From assembly GCA_900552455.1 (NCBI GenBank), contig URZX01000016.1, positions 1 to 50,380 of the forward strand: 50,380 nt of DNA. The letters run 5' to 3'. Of the stretch, positions 26,026 to 35,807 are shown piece by piece. The translations under genes and the position numbers were made by a program. Each line of letters opens with the position of its first letter. The stretch's first letter is position 1. The DNA is from an uncultured Peptococcaceae bacterium (lineage in GTDB: Bacteria; Bacillota; Peptococcia; Peptococcales; Peptococcaceae). The notes beneath the pieces are model-generated. The model saw only the letters and a list, made by a program, of their open reading frames with translations, did not search any database and was not told the origin of the DNA.

Positions 26026-28025
26026 ATGAATTGTTAGCCGGTCGCTATAAGATCGAGCGTAAGATCGGCAGTGGTGGAATGGCCATCGTTTATCTTGCCA
26101 AGGACCTGTCTCTGGACCGCAACGTCGCCATTAAGGTGCTGCGTGACGAATACACCGAAGACAGCACCTTCCGCCGTCATTTCCAGAAGGAAGCCGTCGC
26201 CATCGCCAAGCTCTCCCACAACAACATCGTCGGGATCTACGACATCATCACCGACGACGACACCATGTGCCTCGTTATGGAATATGTGGAAGGGGAGACC
26301 CTCAAGGACAAGATCAACCGCGATGGCGCGATCCCGTGGCAGCGCGCTGTGAAATACGCTGTGCAGATCGCCAATGGGCTCGCTTACGCGCACGCCAATC
26401 AGATCATCCACAAGGATGTGAAAAGCCAGAACATCCTCATCGATAAATTTGACAATGTCAAGATCACCGACTTTGGCATTTCCCAGATGATGAACAACAC
26501 CACCATCACCCACAACAAGGGTGTTCTGGGCTCGGCGCATTATTTCTCGCCGGAGCAGGCCCGTGGTGAAAAGCTGTCCTATCAGACAGATGTCTATTCT
26601 TTCGGCGTTGTGCTCTATGAAATGCTTGTCGGCGAGCTGCCGTTCACAGCAGACAATCCAGTCAGCGTGGCGCTGAAGCACATTCAGGAGCCGCCGAAAT
26701 CTGTGCACGCCATCATGCACGATGTGCCTGAAAGCCTGAGCTTTATTGTCTCGAAATGTCTCGAGAAAAAGCCGGAGGACCGTTTTGCGAGCATGCAGGC
26801 GCTGTCCCGGGCGCTCTCGAGCATTTCTCAGAATAAAAACGAAGGGCGCGCAGCTACCGCCGGAAAGACCATCAAAACAGCCGCCGTTGCTGCTGGCGCT
26901 TCCGCAGCAGCAGGAGCCGCCGCCAAGGGCGCAGCGGCCAAAGCAGCGCAGCAGGCCGCAAATCCTCAGGTGGCAAAAAAAGCGGCACCAGCCGCCGCAA
27001 AAACGGCAGCGAAGCAAGCTGCCGATCCGCGCGCTGCTCAGCCTGGGAAAAAGGCCACGGCTGCGACAGCTTCCGCAGATAAGAAAAAACCGCCAAAGAA
27101 AAAGAAGAAGAAAACCAACATCTTCGTGCTCGCGCTCATCGTCCTGCTCGTTTTGGCCGCCACGCTTGTGTTGGCACAGAAGATTGCGCCGCCAAGCGAG
27201 CTCACCGTGCCGGATTTTCGCGGCATGACCATTGAAGAAGCACAGAACGAGGCTGCCAAGCACGAGCTCACGATCACCGAAGCCGGCAGCGAGTTCAGCG
27301 ACGAATACGCAGAAGGGCTCATCAGTTCCCAGTCGCCAACGCAGAATTCCAACGTCTCCAAGGGCGATAAGATCTCTGTCGTGGTCAGCAAGGGTCCTGA
27401 ACAGAGCACCGTCCCTGACGTGCGCGGTCAGACTCTCGACGAAGCAACGAGCATGCTTGCCGATGAAGATCTCGCCGTTGGTTCTGTGATCGAATCCTAC
27501 AGCTCGTCGGTCGCAGCCGGCAACGTCATCTCGCAGGGCATTGCGCCAGATACGAAGGTGGAACGCAACACCGCTGTCAATCTCGAGATCAGCCTCGGTG
27601 AAAAACCATACGCCATCGTTCCGGATGTGCGCGGCGAGACCCTCGACACCGCCAGCACGTCCCTCGCCAACGCAAAATTGAACGTCGGCAGCATCACCTA
27701 TCAGGAATCGGATCAGGCCAGCGGCATCGTCATCAGCCAGGGCTACGATCCGAACACCCACGTCGATGAATACACCGCCGTGAACCTCGTCGTCAGCTCG
27801 GGACCAGCTGAGGAAAAACCAAAGTCTTATCAGATCACGGTCCCTGTTGATACTTCTGGACGCCTGAACGTTTCAATGACCGATGACAAGCAAACCGATG
27901 CGTTGGTTGACAGTGTGAATGTCGAAGAAGGGACCACCTATTCTTCCTACTTTGATTACTATGGTTCTGCCACCTTCATTGTAACGATTGACGGTCATGA
28001 AGTTGGACGCTTCACGGCGAACTAG
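26022..28025 (+). CDS. prkC: PASTA-domain serine/threonine protein kinase
   Basis: This 667-residue membrane kinase senses muropeptides or lipid II and regulates wall growth. The kinase domain covers about residues 1-270, with glycine loop GSGGMAIVY, lysine in VAIKVL, catalytic HKDVKSQN, DFGISQ and GSAHYFSPEQARG. A linker of about 90 residues is dominated by alanine and lysine (roughly 277-362). One membrane helix lies near 367-387, followed by three PASTA repeats starting near 393, 462 and 530. A C-terminal beta-rich extension (about 600-667) follows. The KSQN triad variant replaces the usual KPxN but keeps the catalytic aspartate. Confidence 0.95.
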   Translation: MNELLAGRYKIERKIGSGGMAIVYLAKDLSLDRNVAIKVLRDEYTEDSTFRRHFQKEAVAIAKLSHNNIVGIYDIITDDDTMCLVMEYVEGETLKDKINRDGAIPWQRAVKYAVQIANGLAYAHANQIIHKDVKSQNILIDKFDNVKITDFGISQMMNNTTITHNKGVLGSAHYFSPEQARGEKLSYQTDVYSFGVVLYEMLVGELPFTADNPVSVALKHIQEPPKSVHAIMHDVPESLSFIVSKCLEKKPEDRFASMQALSRALSSISQNKNEGRAATAGKTIKTAAVAAGASAAAGAAAKGAAAKAAQQAANPQVAKKAAPAAAKTAAKQAADPRAAQPGKKATAATASADKKKPPKKKKKKTNIFVLALIVLLVLAATLVLAQKIAPPSELTVPDFRGMTIEEAQNEAAKHELTITEAGSEFSDEYAEGLISSQSPTQNSNVSKGDKISVVVSKGPEQSTVPDVRGQTLDEATSMLADEDLAVGSVIESYSSSVAAGNVISQGIAPDTKVERNTAVNLEISLGEKPYAIVPDVRGETLDTASTSLANAKLNVGSITYQESDQASGIVISQGYDPNTHVDEYTAVNLVVSSGPAEEKPKSYQITVPVDTSGRLNVSMTDDKQTDALVDSVNVEEGTTYSSYFDYYGSATFIVTIDGHEVGRFTAN

Positions 28026-28033
28026 GTGACTGC

Positions 28034-28912
28034 ATGATAGGAAAAGTTTTAAAAAAGCACGGCGGCTTCTATGTCGTAGATGCCGCCGATGAATTGTTTG
28101 AATGTAAGCTCAGTGGAAAACAAAAGCACCAGCAGCGGGAGCACATCGTCTGCGGCGATTTCGTGGATTTTGATATCGACGATGCAGCGGCAAAGCGTGG
28201 CTACATCACAAAGGTGCAGACGCGCAACAACTTTATCCCGCGCCCGGGGATCGCCAACGTTGACCAGATCCTGATCGTCGCAGCCATTCGTGAACCAAGC
28301 TACGATTTTCTGCTGCTCGACAAGCTGACAGCTCTTTCGCGCTATTACAAGATCCCGCCAACCCTCTGTTTTTCCAAGATGGATCTTGCCGATCCGCAAT
28401 CAGAGCAAGAGGTGCGCGATTATTACCGCAACACGGACATCGGGCTGCTCTTCGTTGGCCAGAACGATCCGTTGGATGTCGTGCGGGATTTCTGCCGGGA
28501 AAAAACGACGGTGCTAACTGGAAATTCCGGCGTCGGAAAATCGTCGATGATCAACCGCCTGCTCGGCAGAGAGGTGCAGGTCGTTCAGGATATCAGCATG
28601 AAGCTGAATCGCGGCAAGAACACGACGCGCACCGCAGAATTTTTCCCGTTTGAAAACGGCTTCATCGTCGACACGCCTGGATTCAGCGCCCTCGATCTGC
28701 CGCCGGAGATCCTGAAGACCGATCTCAAGGAGCTTTATCCGGACTATCAGTGCGCGGCAGCCGATTGCCGCTTCAACAACTGCATCCACATCAACGAGCC
28801 GGACTGTGAAGTCAAGGCCCTCGTTGAAGAGGGCGTGCTCGACGAGGCGCGCTATCAGAATTATAAAAAGATGGTTCTGGAACTGGAAGAAAGAGAGAGA
28901 ATGAGGAGATAA
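28034..28912 (+). CDS. rsgA: ribosome small subunit GTPase RsgA
   Basis: This 292-residue circularly permuted GTPase releases factors in late 30S maturation. An N-terminal OB-fold is followed by the G4 motif in CFSKMDLAD, the P-loop GNSGVGKSS near residues 163-171, and the G3 DTPGFS. The C-terminal zinc site is C245-x4-C250-x-H252-x5-C258 in DCRFNNCIHINEPDC. It lies 8 bases after prkC. It is a reported kinase substrate in related bacteria, consistent with the operon, but that is not shown here. Confidence 0.95.
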   Translation: MIGKVLKKHGGFYVVDAADELFECKLSGKQKHQQREHIVCGDFVDFDIDDAAAKRGYITKVQTRNNFIPRPGIANVDQILIVAAIREPSYDFLLLDKLTALSRYYKIPPTLCFSKMDLADPQSEQEVRDYYRNTDIGLLFVGQNDPLDVVRDFCREKTTVLTGNSGVGKSSMINRLLGREVQVVQDISMKLNRGKNTTRTAEFFPFENGFIVDTPGFSALDLPPEILKTDLKELYPDYQCAAADCRFNNCIHINEPDCEVKALVEEGVLDEARYQNYKKMVLELEERERMRR

Positions 28913-28915
28913 AAA

Positions 28916-29587
28916 ATGGATAAGATCATCTTTTCACCGTCATTTTTGTCGGCCGACTTTGCTCGGATCGCCGATGAACTGGCGGATATCAAAAAAGCCG
29001 GCGCCGAATGGATCCACCTGGATGTGATGGATGGGATCTTTGTGCCGAATATCACCTTTGGCCCACCAGTTGTGAAAGCCATGCGCCCACACAGCGATCT
29101 GTTTTTCGATGCCCATCTGATGATCCACGAGCCGATCCGCTATGTGCAGGCGTTTGCCGATGCTGGCGCGGATATGATCACCTTCCATGTCGAAGCTGCC
29201 GAGGATGTGCGCGCTACGATCGATCAGATCAAAGCTTCAGGCTGCAAAGTTGGTCTGGCGTACAATCCTGCCACGCCGCTCGATGGTCTGGAAGATTATC
29301 TGGAAGCCCTGGACATGGTGCTTTTGATGAGCGTCAATCCTGGCTTTGGTGGTCAGAGCTTTATCGATATCACCGACAAGCTGCAGGACCTGTCTGAAAT
29401 GATCCGCCAGCAGGAGCGCGATGTTTTGATCCAGGTCGATGGCGGCATCAACACGCAGACGATCGCGAAGGTCGTTCACAGCGGCGCGAATGTGATCGTT
29501 GCCGGCAGCGCCGTTTTCGGCAAGCCGGATCGCAAGGCCGCGCTGGAAGCGCTGCGCGCGCAGGTGACAGAGGAGAGTGACAAATGA
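28916..29587 (+). CDS. rpe: ribulose-phosphate 3-epimerase
   Basis: This 223-residue TIM-barrel enzyme interconverts ribulose 5-phosphate and xylulose 5-phosphate. Motifs are SPSFLSADFARI at the N-terminus, HLDVMDGIFVPNITFGP near residues 33-49, FDAHLMIHEP near 64-73, MSVNPGFGGQSF near 139-150 and QVDGGINTQT near 172-181. It follows rsgA by 3 bases and overlaps plsX by 4 (ATGA). This rsgA-rpe order is common in Bacillota. Confidence 0.96.
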   Translation: MDKIIFSPSFLSADFARIADELADIKKAGAEWIHLDVMDGIFVPNITFGPPVVKAMRPHSDLFFDAHLMIHEPIRYVQAFADAGADMITFHVEAAEDVRATIDQIKASGCKVGLAYNPATPLDGLEDYLEALDMVLLMSVNPGFGGQSFIDITDKLQDLSEMIRQQERDVLIQVDGGINTQTIAKVVHSGANVIVAGSAVFGKPDRKAALEALRAQVTEESDK

Positions 29588-30579
29588 AAATAGCTATTGA
29601 TGCAATGGGCGGTGACAACGCGCCACAGGAGATCGTGGCCGGTGCGTGCGAAGCACTGCGCGCCGATGCGTCCATTGATAAAATGCTCCTGGTCGGGGAT
29701 CAGGAAAAGATCGAGGCGCTGGTCGACGCGTCGCTGAAGGATCGCATCGAGATCGTTCACTGTGACGAGGTCATTGGCATGGACGAGCATCCGGCTCAGG
29801 CCTATCGCCAGAAAAAGAATGCGTCCATCTGCGTCGCCTCCCGTCTGGTCAAGGAAGGGCGGGCTGACGCCGTCGTTTCTGCTGGCAGCACCGGCGCGCA
29901 ACTTGTGACAGGACTTTTTGAGATCGGTCGTCTGCGCGGCATCAAGCGTCCGGCGATCGCCGCCACGCTGCCAACGCTGACAGGCATCAAGGTGCTCGTC
30001 GATGCTGGCGCAAACACAGAAGTCAACGTGAAAAATCTTGAGCAATTTGCGCTCATGGGCTATTATTTTGCCAAAGCCCTGAAAAAAGACAAGCCGAACA
30101 TCAAAGTGGCCCTCGTCAACAACGGCACCGAAGAAACCAAGGGCAATGCGCTGACACAGGAAGCCTACCAGGCGCTGAAAGCCAATCCGAAGATCCCGTT
30201 CGCCGGAAATATTGAAGGCAACGGCGTTTTGACAGAGGATGTGGATGTGCTCGTCTGCGACGGCTTCACAGGCAATATCGTTCTGAAAACCTGCGAAGGC
30301 GCCGCTAAGGGACTTTTCAAAGCGCTCAAGGACACGATCAGCACATCGACCAGATACAAGCTCGGGGCTTTGCTGTTGAAACCTGGCCTCAAAGAGATCA
30401 TGGGCAAATACAATTCGAAGGCCGTTGGCGGCTCGCCGCTGCTCGGTCTCAACGGGATCAGCATCGTCTGCCACGGCAACAGCGACAGAGAAGCATTTGC
30501 CAACGGCATTCGCCTGGCTGCACAGTGTGTGAACAATCGCTTGGTCGAACAGATCAGAGAAAGCATTACGGAGGAATGA
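29584..30579 (+). CDS. plsX: phosphate acyltransferase PlsX
   Basis: This 331-residue peripheral membrane enzyme makes acyl-phosphate from acyl-ACP for phospholipid synthesis. The N-terminal IAIDAMGGDNAPQEIV is diagnostic, with VSAGSTGAQLVTG near residues 98-110, LVDAGANTEV and VCDGFTGNIVLKT near 223-235. The length is normal. In many Bacillota plsX is followed by fabD, fabG or fabH; here only acpP follows, 3 bases after the stop. Confidence 0.95.
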   Translation: MKIAIDAMGGDNAPQEIVAGACEALRADASIDKMLLVGDQEKIEALVDASLKDRIEIVHCDEVIGMDEHPAQAYRQKKNASICVASRLVKEGRADAVVSAGSTGAQLVTGLFEIGRLRGIKRPAIAATLPTLTGIKVLVDAGANTEVNVKNLEQFALMGYYFAKALKKDKPNIKVALVNNGTEETKGNALTQEAYQALKANPKIPFAGNIEGNGVLTEDVDVLVCDGFTGNIVLKTCEGAAKGLFKALKDTISTSTRYKLGALLLKPGLKEIMGKYNSKAVGGSPLLGLNGISIVCHGNSDREAFANGIRLAAQCVNNRLVEQIRESITEE

Positions 30580-30582
30580 GAT

Positions 30583-30810
30583 ATGGTATTGGATGACGTA
30601 AAACAGATCGTTGCCGCACAGATGCACCTGTCACCGGACAACGTGAAAGACACCACGACTTTCTACGATCTTGAGGCAGATTCTCTCGATGTGGTCGAGG
30701 TGATCATGGCGCTTGAAAGCAAGTTTGATATGATTTTGCCGGACGAAGCGGTGGAAACCTTCAAAACCGTCGGCGATCTTGCGAATTATATCGAGAATCA
30801 GCGAAGTTAA
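30583..30810 (+). CDS. acpP: acyl carrier protein
   Basis: This 75-residue acidic protein carries acyl chains on a phosphopantetheine attached to S34 in LEADSLDVVEVIMALES. It is the expected partner of PlsX and directly follows it. The ribosome binding site is GGAGG before GAGAT. No rnc gene follows, although acpP-rnc is a common order; instead a promoter and hairpin begin the rimP operon. Confidence 0.95.
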   Translation: MVLDDVKQIVAAQMHLSPDNVKDTTTFYDLEADSLDVVEVIMALESKFDMILPDEAVETFKTVGDLANYIENQRS

Positions 30811-30811
30811 T

Positions 30812-30840
30812 TTGTAATTGCGCGCAGTTTATGGTATGAT
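30812..30840 (+). promoter_or_regulatory. rimP-nusA operon promoter
   Basis: TTGTAA (30812-30817), a 17-base spacer and TATGAT (30835-30840) lie directly after acpP. Transcription should start near 30847, leaving a short leader with a hairpin. Confidence 0.65.
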
Positions 30841-30850
30841 ATGTCTGTTG

Positions 30851-30887
30851 GAAAGAGTGGGAACCCCCACTCTTTCGTGTTTATTAT
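30851..30887 (+). promoter_or_regulatory. rimP leader hairpin, possible attenuator
   Basis: GAAAGAGTGGG (30851-30861) pairs perfectly with CCCACTCTTTC (30866-30876) around an AACC loop, followed by GTGTTTATTAT. The hairpin sits within about 5 bases of the predicted transcript start. The T-run is interrupted, so it may be a weak terminator under autocontrol by NusA or a 5' stabiliser. Confidence 0.5.
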
Positions 30888-30902
30888 AAAGGTGGTGAAG
30901 AT

Positions 30903-31373
30903 ATGAACAGTGTTGAAAAATATATTTTCGAGAATTACCGTGCGCTGGTCGAAAACGCAGGCTTCAGTGTCTACTACGTGGAATTCCAGAAAAACCACAA
31001 GGACAGCATCCTGCGGCTGTACATCGAACCAAAGGACGCAGACCAGACGATGGACATTGACGCGTGCGAGGTGGTCAGCCGCGCCTGCAGCGATGCCTTT
31101 GACGCAGATCCAAAGTTCCCGATCGCCGATGCGTACATTCTCGAAGTATCTTCTCCAGGGATTGAGAGAACGTTGTTTGTTCCGGAGCATTTTGAACGCT
31201 ATGTCGGCGAAAAGGTGCGCCTGGGATTATATAAGAGCTTGAATAAGAAGAAAGAATTTATCGCGATTTTGAAAAGTGCCGATGAAAACGGCATTGAGAT
31301 CGACGATGGTGGCGACATCATCGCGCTCGAGTACAAAGATATTTCAAAAGCACAGTTGTACTGTGACTTTTAA
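30903..31373 (+). CDS. rimP: ribosome maturation factor RimP
   Basis: This 156-residue factor assists 30S assembly. The N-terminal part has GFSVYYVEFQKNHKDSILRLYIE and the conserved VVSRACSDAFDAD, then the signature EVSSPGIERTL near residues 81-91. The C-terminal part is an Sm-like barrel. It heads the rimP-nusA-ylxR-ylxQ-infB operon. The ribosome binding site is AAGGTGGTG. Confidence 0.95.
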   Translation: MNSVEKYIFENYRALVENAGFSVYYVEFQKNHKDSILRLYIEPKDADQTMDIDACEVVSRACSDAFDADPKFPIADAYILEVSSPGIERTLFVPEHFERYVGEKVRLGLYKSLNKKKEFIAILKSADENGIEIDDGGDIIALEYKDISKAQLYCDF

Positions 31374-31385
31374 CCGAGGTGTGAA

Positions 31386-32486
31386 ATGAATAAAGAGTTT
31401 GTTTTAGCATTAAAGCAACTGGAAAAAGAAAAAGGGATCGATGCCTCCGTGATCATGGAAGCCATTGAGGCTGCATTGATCTCTGCATGCAAGAAAAACT
31501 ACGGTTCTCTGATGAACGTCTCTGTCAAGATGGATCCCGAGACAGGCGACATCAACGTTTTCTCTGAAAAGGAAGTCGTTGAAGATGTCCATCTGCCTAA
31601 TACGGAGATCTCCCTGGAAGATGCGCAGGCGCTGAAGCTCGACGCCCAGCTCGGCGACGTTGTGAATGTGCCGGAGTATCCGAAGAATTTCGGCCGCATC
31701 GCCGCGCAGACAGCGAAGCAGGTTGTCGTGCAGCGCATCCGCGAAGCCGAACGCGGCGTCATCTACAACGAGTTCACGAGCAAGGAATCGGAGATCATCA
31801 GCGGTGTCATCGACCGCATCGAGCAGGGCTCCTGCTACATCAAGCTGAACAAGGCAGAAGCTGTGCTCACGCCACAGGAACAGATCCCTGGCGAAGAATA
31901 TTATGTGAACAAGCGCATCAAGGCCTGCATCCTGGAGGTCAAGAAAGCGCAGAAGGGCCCACAGATCATTATCTCCCGCACCAACGCCAAGCTTTTGGTG
32001 CGTCTCTTCGAGCTCGAGGTGCCGGAGATCAAGGACGGCTATGTCGTCATCAAATCTGTCGCCCGTGAAGCTGGGATGCGCTCGAAGATTGCTGTGCAGT
32101 CTCTCAATGACGACATCGATGCCGTCGGCTCCTGCGTCGGGCCAAACGGCACGCGTGTCAAATCCATCGTTGACGAGCTCTGCGGTGAAAAGATCGACAT
32201 CATCAACTGGGACGAATCGCCGGATATTTACATCGCCGAAGCCCTCAGCCCTTCGCTGGTCATCGATGTGCTCATCGACGAAGAAAACAAAAAAGCCGTC
32301 GTCATCGTTCCTGACCATCAGCTCTCGCTGGCGATCGGCAAGGAAGGCCAGAACGCCCGCCTCGCAGCCAAGCTGACAAACTGGAAGATCGACATCAAGG
32401 ATCAGTCCCAGGCCGATGAGCAGGGGATCGAATACAATTACATCTTCTGCGACGAAGACGATTGCAAGGGTGAGGTCGATGCCTAA
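31386..32486 (+). CDS. nusA: transcription elongation factor NusA
   Basis: This 366-residue RNA polymerase-binding factor modulates pausing, termination and antitermination. The order is an N-terminal polymerase-binding domain (residues 1-125), an S1 domain near 130-200 and two KH domains. KH markers include GSCVGPNGTRVKSIVDEL and LAIGKEGQNARLAAKL. The length is that of Gram-positive NusA lacking the acidic repeats. The end overlaps ylxR by 8 bases. Confidence 0.96.
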   Translation: MNKEFVLALKQLEKEKGIDASVIMEAIEAALISACKKNYGSLMNVSVKMDPETGDINVFSEKEVVEDVHLPNTEISLEDAQALKLDAQLGDVVNVPEYPKNFGRIAAQTAKQVVVQRIREAERGVIYNEFTSKESEIISGVIDRIEQGSCYIKLNKAEAVLTPQEQIPGEEYYVNKRIKACILEVKKAQKGPQIIISRTNAKLLVRLFELEVPEIKDGYVVIKSVAREAGMRSKIAVQSLNDDIDAVGSCVGPNGTRVKSIVDELCGEKIDIINWDESPDIYIAEALSPSLVIDVLIDEENKKAVVIVPDHQLSLAIGKEGQNARLAAKLTNWKIDIKDQSQADEQGIEYNYIFCDEDDCKGEVDA

Positions 32487-32745
32487 AAAACCAGTACTGA
32501 GATCGTGTGCGATCTGCCGCGAAAAGAAAGAGAAGAAAGATCTGCTCAGGATTGTCCGCCGTCCAACCGGCGAGGTCGAGATCGATCCCACCGGTAAAAT
32601 GCCTGGCCGCGGCGCCTACATCTGCCGCACAGAAGAATGCGTCAGTGCCGCTGAAAAAAGCAAGAGGCTGAACGGCGCCCTCAAGGCCGAGGTTCCGGAC
32701 AGCGTCTATGGCGAAATAAGGAAATTTATCAACGATGAGCAATGA
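32479..32745 (+). CDS. rnpM: YlxR/RnpM family RNA-binding protein
   Basis: This 88-residue basic protein matches the YlxR (DUF448) family; the Bacillus homolog is reported to bind RNase P RNA and was named RnpM. The signature is RSCAICREKKEKKDLLRIVR and GKMPGRGAYIC. I place the start at ATG 32479, where GGGTGAGG precedes it and the conserved MPKKPVLRS begins. It overlaps nusA and ylxQ. The rnpB gene in this window is its likely partner, by analogy. Confidence 0.9.
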   Translation: MPKKPVLRSCAICREKKEKKDLLRIVRRPTGEVEIDPTGKMPGRGAYICRTEECVSAAEKSKRLNGALKAEVPDSVYGEIRKFINDEQ

Positions 32746-33076
32746 TACTCAGAAAATCTATACCTATCTTGGGTTTGCCTCAAAATCGAAAACGGCCAAA
32801 GCAGGCGAACAGGCTGCTCTGGCCCATCTGAAAAAGAATGATGTCTATCTCCTGGTGATCGCTGAAAACGCGCAGCCAAAAGCCATCGAACGCTGGCAGC
32901 GCCGCGCGGAACAGTATCACGTTCCCTATATCATCTTCGGGACACAGGCAGAGCTGGGCCGCGCGATCGGCTCATCGTACAAGACCATCATTGCTTTGAC
33001 AGACAGGAAGCTCTCAGAAGCGATTATCTCATGCAATGGAGGTGCTCTATGGGAAAAATCAGAATCTACGAATTAG
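32735..33076 (+). CDS. ylxQ: L7Ae-family K-turn RNA-binding protein YlxQ
   Basis: This 113-residue protein belongs to the L7Ae/L30e/S12e/Gadd45 family that binds kink-turn RNA. The fold is seen in [31 protein letters not shown] and [17 protein letters not shown]. It overlaps ylxR by 11 bases and the infB start by 28 bases, so its last codons double as the infB ribosome binding region. The precise RNA target is not known. Confidence 0.88.
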   Translation: MSNDTQKIYTYLGFASKSKTAKAGEQAALAHLKKNDVYLLVIAENAQPKAIERWQRRAEQYHVPYIIFGTQAELGRAIGSSYKTIIALTDRKLSEAIISCNGGALWEKSESTN

Positions 33077-35451
33077 CAAAGGAACTGCGTCAGGACTCTA
33101 AGACCATCATCACAGAACTGAAGAAGATGGACGTTGCTGCCAGCAACCACATGAGTACGATCGATCAAGCCGACGCAGACAAAATAAGAACGCATTTCGC
33201 AAACGGCGGCAAGCCAGCAGAAGAAAAGCGTCAGCCAAAGAAAGAACAGCCGGCCAAACAGGACAAACAGCAGCCGGCACAGAAGCAGGAGAAGCCTGCT
33301 GAACAGAAGCGTGACCAGAGCAAAAAAGGACCACGCGACCACGGCAAGCGTGAAAATGTGAAACACGACGCGCCAAAGCACGACGGCCAGAATCAGAAGA
33401 AGAGTGGCAGCGAGCGCCATGCTGCGCCTGCCAAAAAGCAGAAAGCCGACGGCGGCCACCACGCTGCGGCTGCGGCACATCCTGAACAGGGCAAGCCACA
33501 GAGCCGTCGCAACAAACAAAAACCACAGAAAAAAGATTACGCCAGCCACGAAGAAGAATTCAACAATTCCTCCTCGAAGAAATCCCGCGGCGACAGAGAC
33601 AACCGCAACCATTTCGGCAAGAGCGGCAAGGGCAAGAACAAGAAGAACAAAAAAGGCCAGGCCCCTCAGAAGGAAGTCCATGAATTTACCGAGGTTCAGC
33701 ATCATGTTGTCGTCGAAGGCACGATCACTGTACAGGAGCTGGCTAAGCAGCTCGGCAAGAAGGCTTCGGAAGTCATCATGAAGCTGATGAGCATGGGCAT
33801 GATGGCCACGATGAACCAGGAGCTGGATTTTGAAACAGCAGAGATCATTACCGAAGAATACGGCGCAACGATCGAGCTGAAAGCGACAATGGAAGAAAAC
33901 CTCCTCAGCGAAAATGAAGAAGAGGATCGTCCGGAAGATCTCGTCACCCGTCCACCAGTCGTGACGATCATGGGCCACGTTGACCACGGCAAAACCTCGC
34001 TCCTCGACCAGATCAGAAATTCCAACGTCATCTCCACCGAAGCCGGCGGCATCACCCAGCACATCGGTGCTTATCAGGTATCGATCAACGATCAGAAGAT
34101 CACCTTCCTCGATACCCCAGGCCACGAAGCGTTCACGGCCATGCGCGCCCGCGGTGCACAGATCACCGACATCGCCATCCTCGTCGTCGCTGCAGACGAC
34201 GGTGTCATGCCGCAGACCATTGAAGCCATCGACCACGCCAAGGCTGCCGGTGTGCCGATCATCGTTGCCATCAACAAGATCGACAAGCCGGACGCCAATC
34301 CGGAAACCGTCAAGACCGAGCTCACCCAGTACGGCCTCGTTGCAGAAGACTGGGGCGGCGACACGATCATGGTGCCAGTTTCTGCGAAGAAGAACATTGG
34401 CATCAGCGATCTCTTGGAAATGATCCTTCTCGTTGCCGAGATGGAAGACCTCAAAGCCAATCCAAATCGCGCAGCCCGTGGTAAGGTTGTCGAATCCAAG
34501 CTCGACAAAAACCGCGGCGCCACGGCAACGCTCCTCGTCCAGAACGGGACGCTGCACAACGGCGACTTTCTCATCTGCGGCACCACCCAGGGTCGCATCC
34601 GCGCCATGTTCGATTACCACGGTCAGCCGATCGATCACGCTGGTCCATCTGTGCCGGCAGAGATCCTCGGCCTCAACGATGTGCCGGAAGCCGGGGACGA
34701 TTTTGTCGTCGTCGCCAACGAACGTCTGGCAAAACAAGTTGCCGAACAGCGCTCTCAGGAAAAACACATGCAGGAAATCTCCCGCGGTTCGAAGGTATCT
34801 CTCGAAGATCTCTTCAGCCAGATCCAGCAGGGCGATGTACAGGAGCTGAACATCGTGCTCAAGGCCGATACCCAGGGCTCCATCGAAGCGATCCGCCAGT
34901 CCCTCGAAAAGCTCAGCACCGACGAAGTGCGCGTCAACATCATCCGCACCGCCGTCGGCGGTATCCGCGAGACCGACGTCAGCCTTTCGGCAGCATCCAA
35001 TGCCATCATCATCGGCTTCAACGTGCGCCCGGATGCCAACGCGAAAAAGCTGGCTGAAAAGGAACAGGTCGACATCAAGACCTACAGCATCATCTACGAA
35101 GCCATCGACGATGTCAAGGCTGCAATGAGCGGTCTGCTCGCGCCGGACATCAAGGAAAGCGAACAGGGTCAGGCGGAAGTCCGCAACGTCATCAAGGTGC
35201 CAAAGGTCGGCAACATCGCCGGCTGCTACATCACCGACGGCAAGATCACCCGCCACAGCAAGATCCGTGTGCTGCGCGACGGCATCGTCATCTACGATGG
35301 CGAGATCGCTTCGCTGAAACGCTTCAAAGACGACGTGCGCGAAGTGGCCAGCGGCTACGAATGCGGGATCAGCCTGGAACGCTACAACGATTTCAAGGAA
35401 GGCGACATTCTCGAAGCCTACGTCCTTGAAGAGATCAAGCGAGAATTATAA
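33049..35451 (+). CDS. infB: translation initiation factor IF-2
   Basis: This 800-residue GTPase brings initiator fMet-tRNA to the ribosome. An IF2_N domain ([16 protein letters not shown]) is followed by a long, low-complexity basic region of Lys, Gln, Ala and Pro (about residues 60-215). A second IF2_N-like domain lies near 224-275. The G domain starts with GHVDHGKT at 309-316, then DTPGHEAF and NKID. C-terminal barrels end in [18 protein letters not shown] chose ATG 33049 after GGAGGTGCTCT; an earlier in-frame ATG lies within ylxQ. Confidence 0.97.
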   Translation: MGKIRIYELAKELRQDSKTIITELKKMDVAASNHMSTIDQADADKIRTHFANGGKPAEEKRQPKKEQPAKQDKQQPAQKQEKPAEQKRDQSKKGPRDHGKRENVKHDAPKHDGQNQKKSGSERHAAPAKKQKADGGHHAAAAAHPEQGKPQSRRNKQKPQKKDYASHEEEFNNSSSKKSRGDRDNRNHFGKSGKGKNKKNKKGQAPQKEVHEFTEVQHHVVVEGTITVQELAKQLGKKASEVIMKLMSMGMMATMNQELDFETAEIITEEYGATIELKATMEENLLSENEEEDRPEDLVTRPPVVTIMGHVDHGKTSLLDQIRNSNVISTEAGGITQHIGAYQVSINDQKITFLDTPGHEAFTAMRARGAQITDIAILVVAADDGVMPQTIEAIDHAKAAGVPIIVAINKIDKPDANPETVKTELTQYGLVAEDWGGDTIMVPVSAKKNIGISDLLEMILLVAEMEDLKANPNRAARGKVVESKLDKNRGATATLLVQNGTLHNGDFLICGTTQGRIRAMFDYHGQPIDHAGPSVPAEILGLNDVPEAGDDFVVVANERLAKQVAEQRSQEKHMQEISRGSKVSLEDLFSQIQQGDVQELNIVLKADTQGSIEAIRQSLEKLSTDEVRVNIIRTAVGGIRETDVSLSAASNAIIIGFNVRPDANAKKLAEKEQVDIKTYSIIYEAIDDVKAAMSGLLAPDIKESEQGQAEVRNVIKVPKVGNIAGCYITDGKITRHSKIRVLRDGIVIYDGEIASLKRFKDDVREVASGYECGISLERYNDFKEGDILEAYVLEEIKREL

Positions 35452-35462
35452 GAAGGTGCATC

Positions 35463-35804
35463 ATGGCAAACAGAAATTATCGACTTGCCGGTGAGATCAA
35501 GCGCGATCTCACGGACATCTTCGCCCATGAGATCCGCGATCCGCACATCGATTCGATGGTCAGCGTCACCGACGTTGAGGTGTCGAACGATCTCAGCTAT
35601 GCGCGCATCTATGTCAGCAAGTTGGGCAGCGACAAGGAACGCGAAGCGATGCTCGCTGCGCTGGAAAAAGCGAACGGCTACATCCGCTCGCTGCTCGCCC
35701 AGCGCCTGAAGATCCGCAAGGTGCCGGAGCTGCGCTTTTCTCTGGACAATTCGCTGGAATATGGCGCGAAGATCGAAAAGATCCTTGGAGAATTAGGAGA
35801 TTAA
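35463..35804 (+). CDS. rbfA: ribosome-binding factor A
   Basis: This 113-residue KH-like protein binds 16S rRNA during 30S maturation. The conserved core is RDPHIDSMVSVTDVEVSNDLSYARIYVS, with LRFSLDNSLEYGAKIEKIL near the end. It lies 11 bases after infB and 3 bases before nrnA, in the standard order. Confidence 0.96.
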   Translation: MANRNYRLAGEIKRDLTDIFAHEIRDPHIDSMVSVTDVEVSNDLSYARIYVSKLGSDKEREAMLAALEKANGYIRSLLAQRLKIRKVPELRFSLDNSLEYGAKIEKILGELGD

Positions 35805-35807
35805 TCC

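Noticed and set aside
33073..35256. 727-codon open frame on the minus strand opposite infB
   Set aside because: It is a shadow of infB with long leucine, valine and phenylalanine runs complementary to the lysine-rich region.
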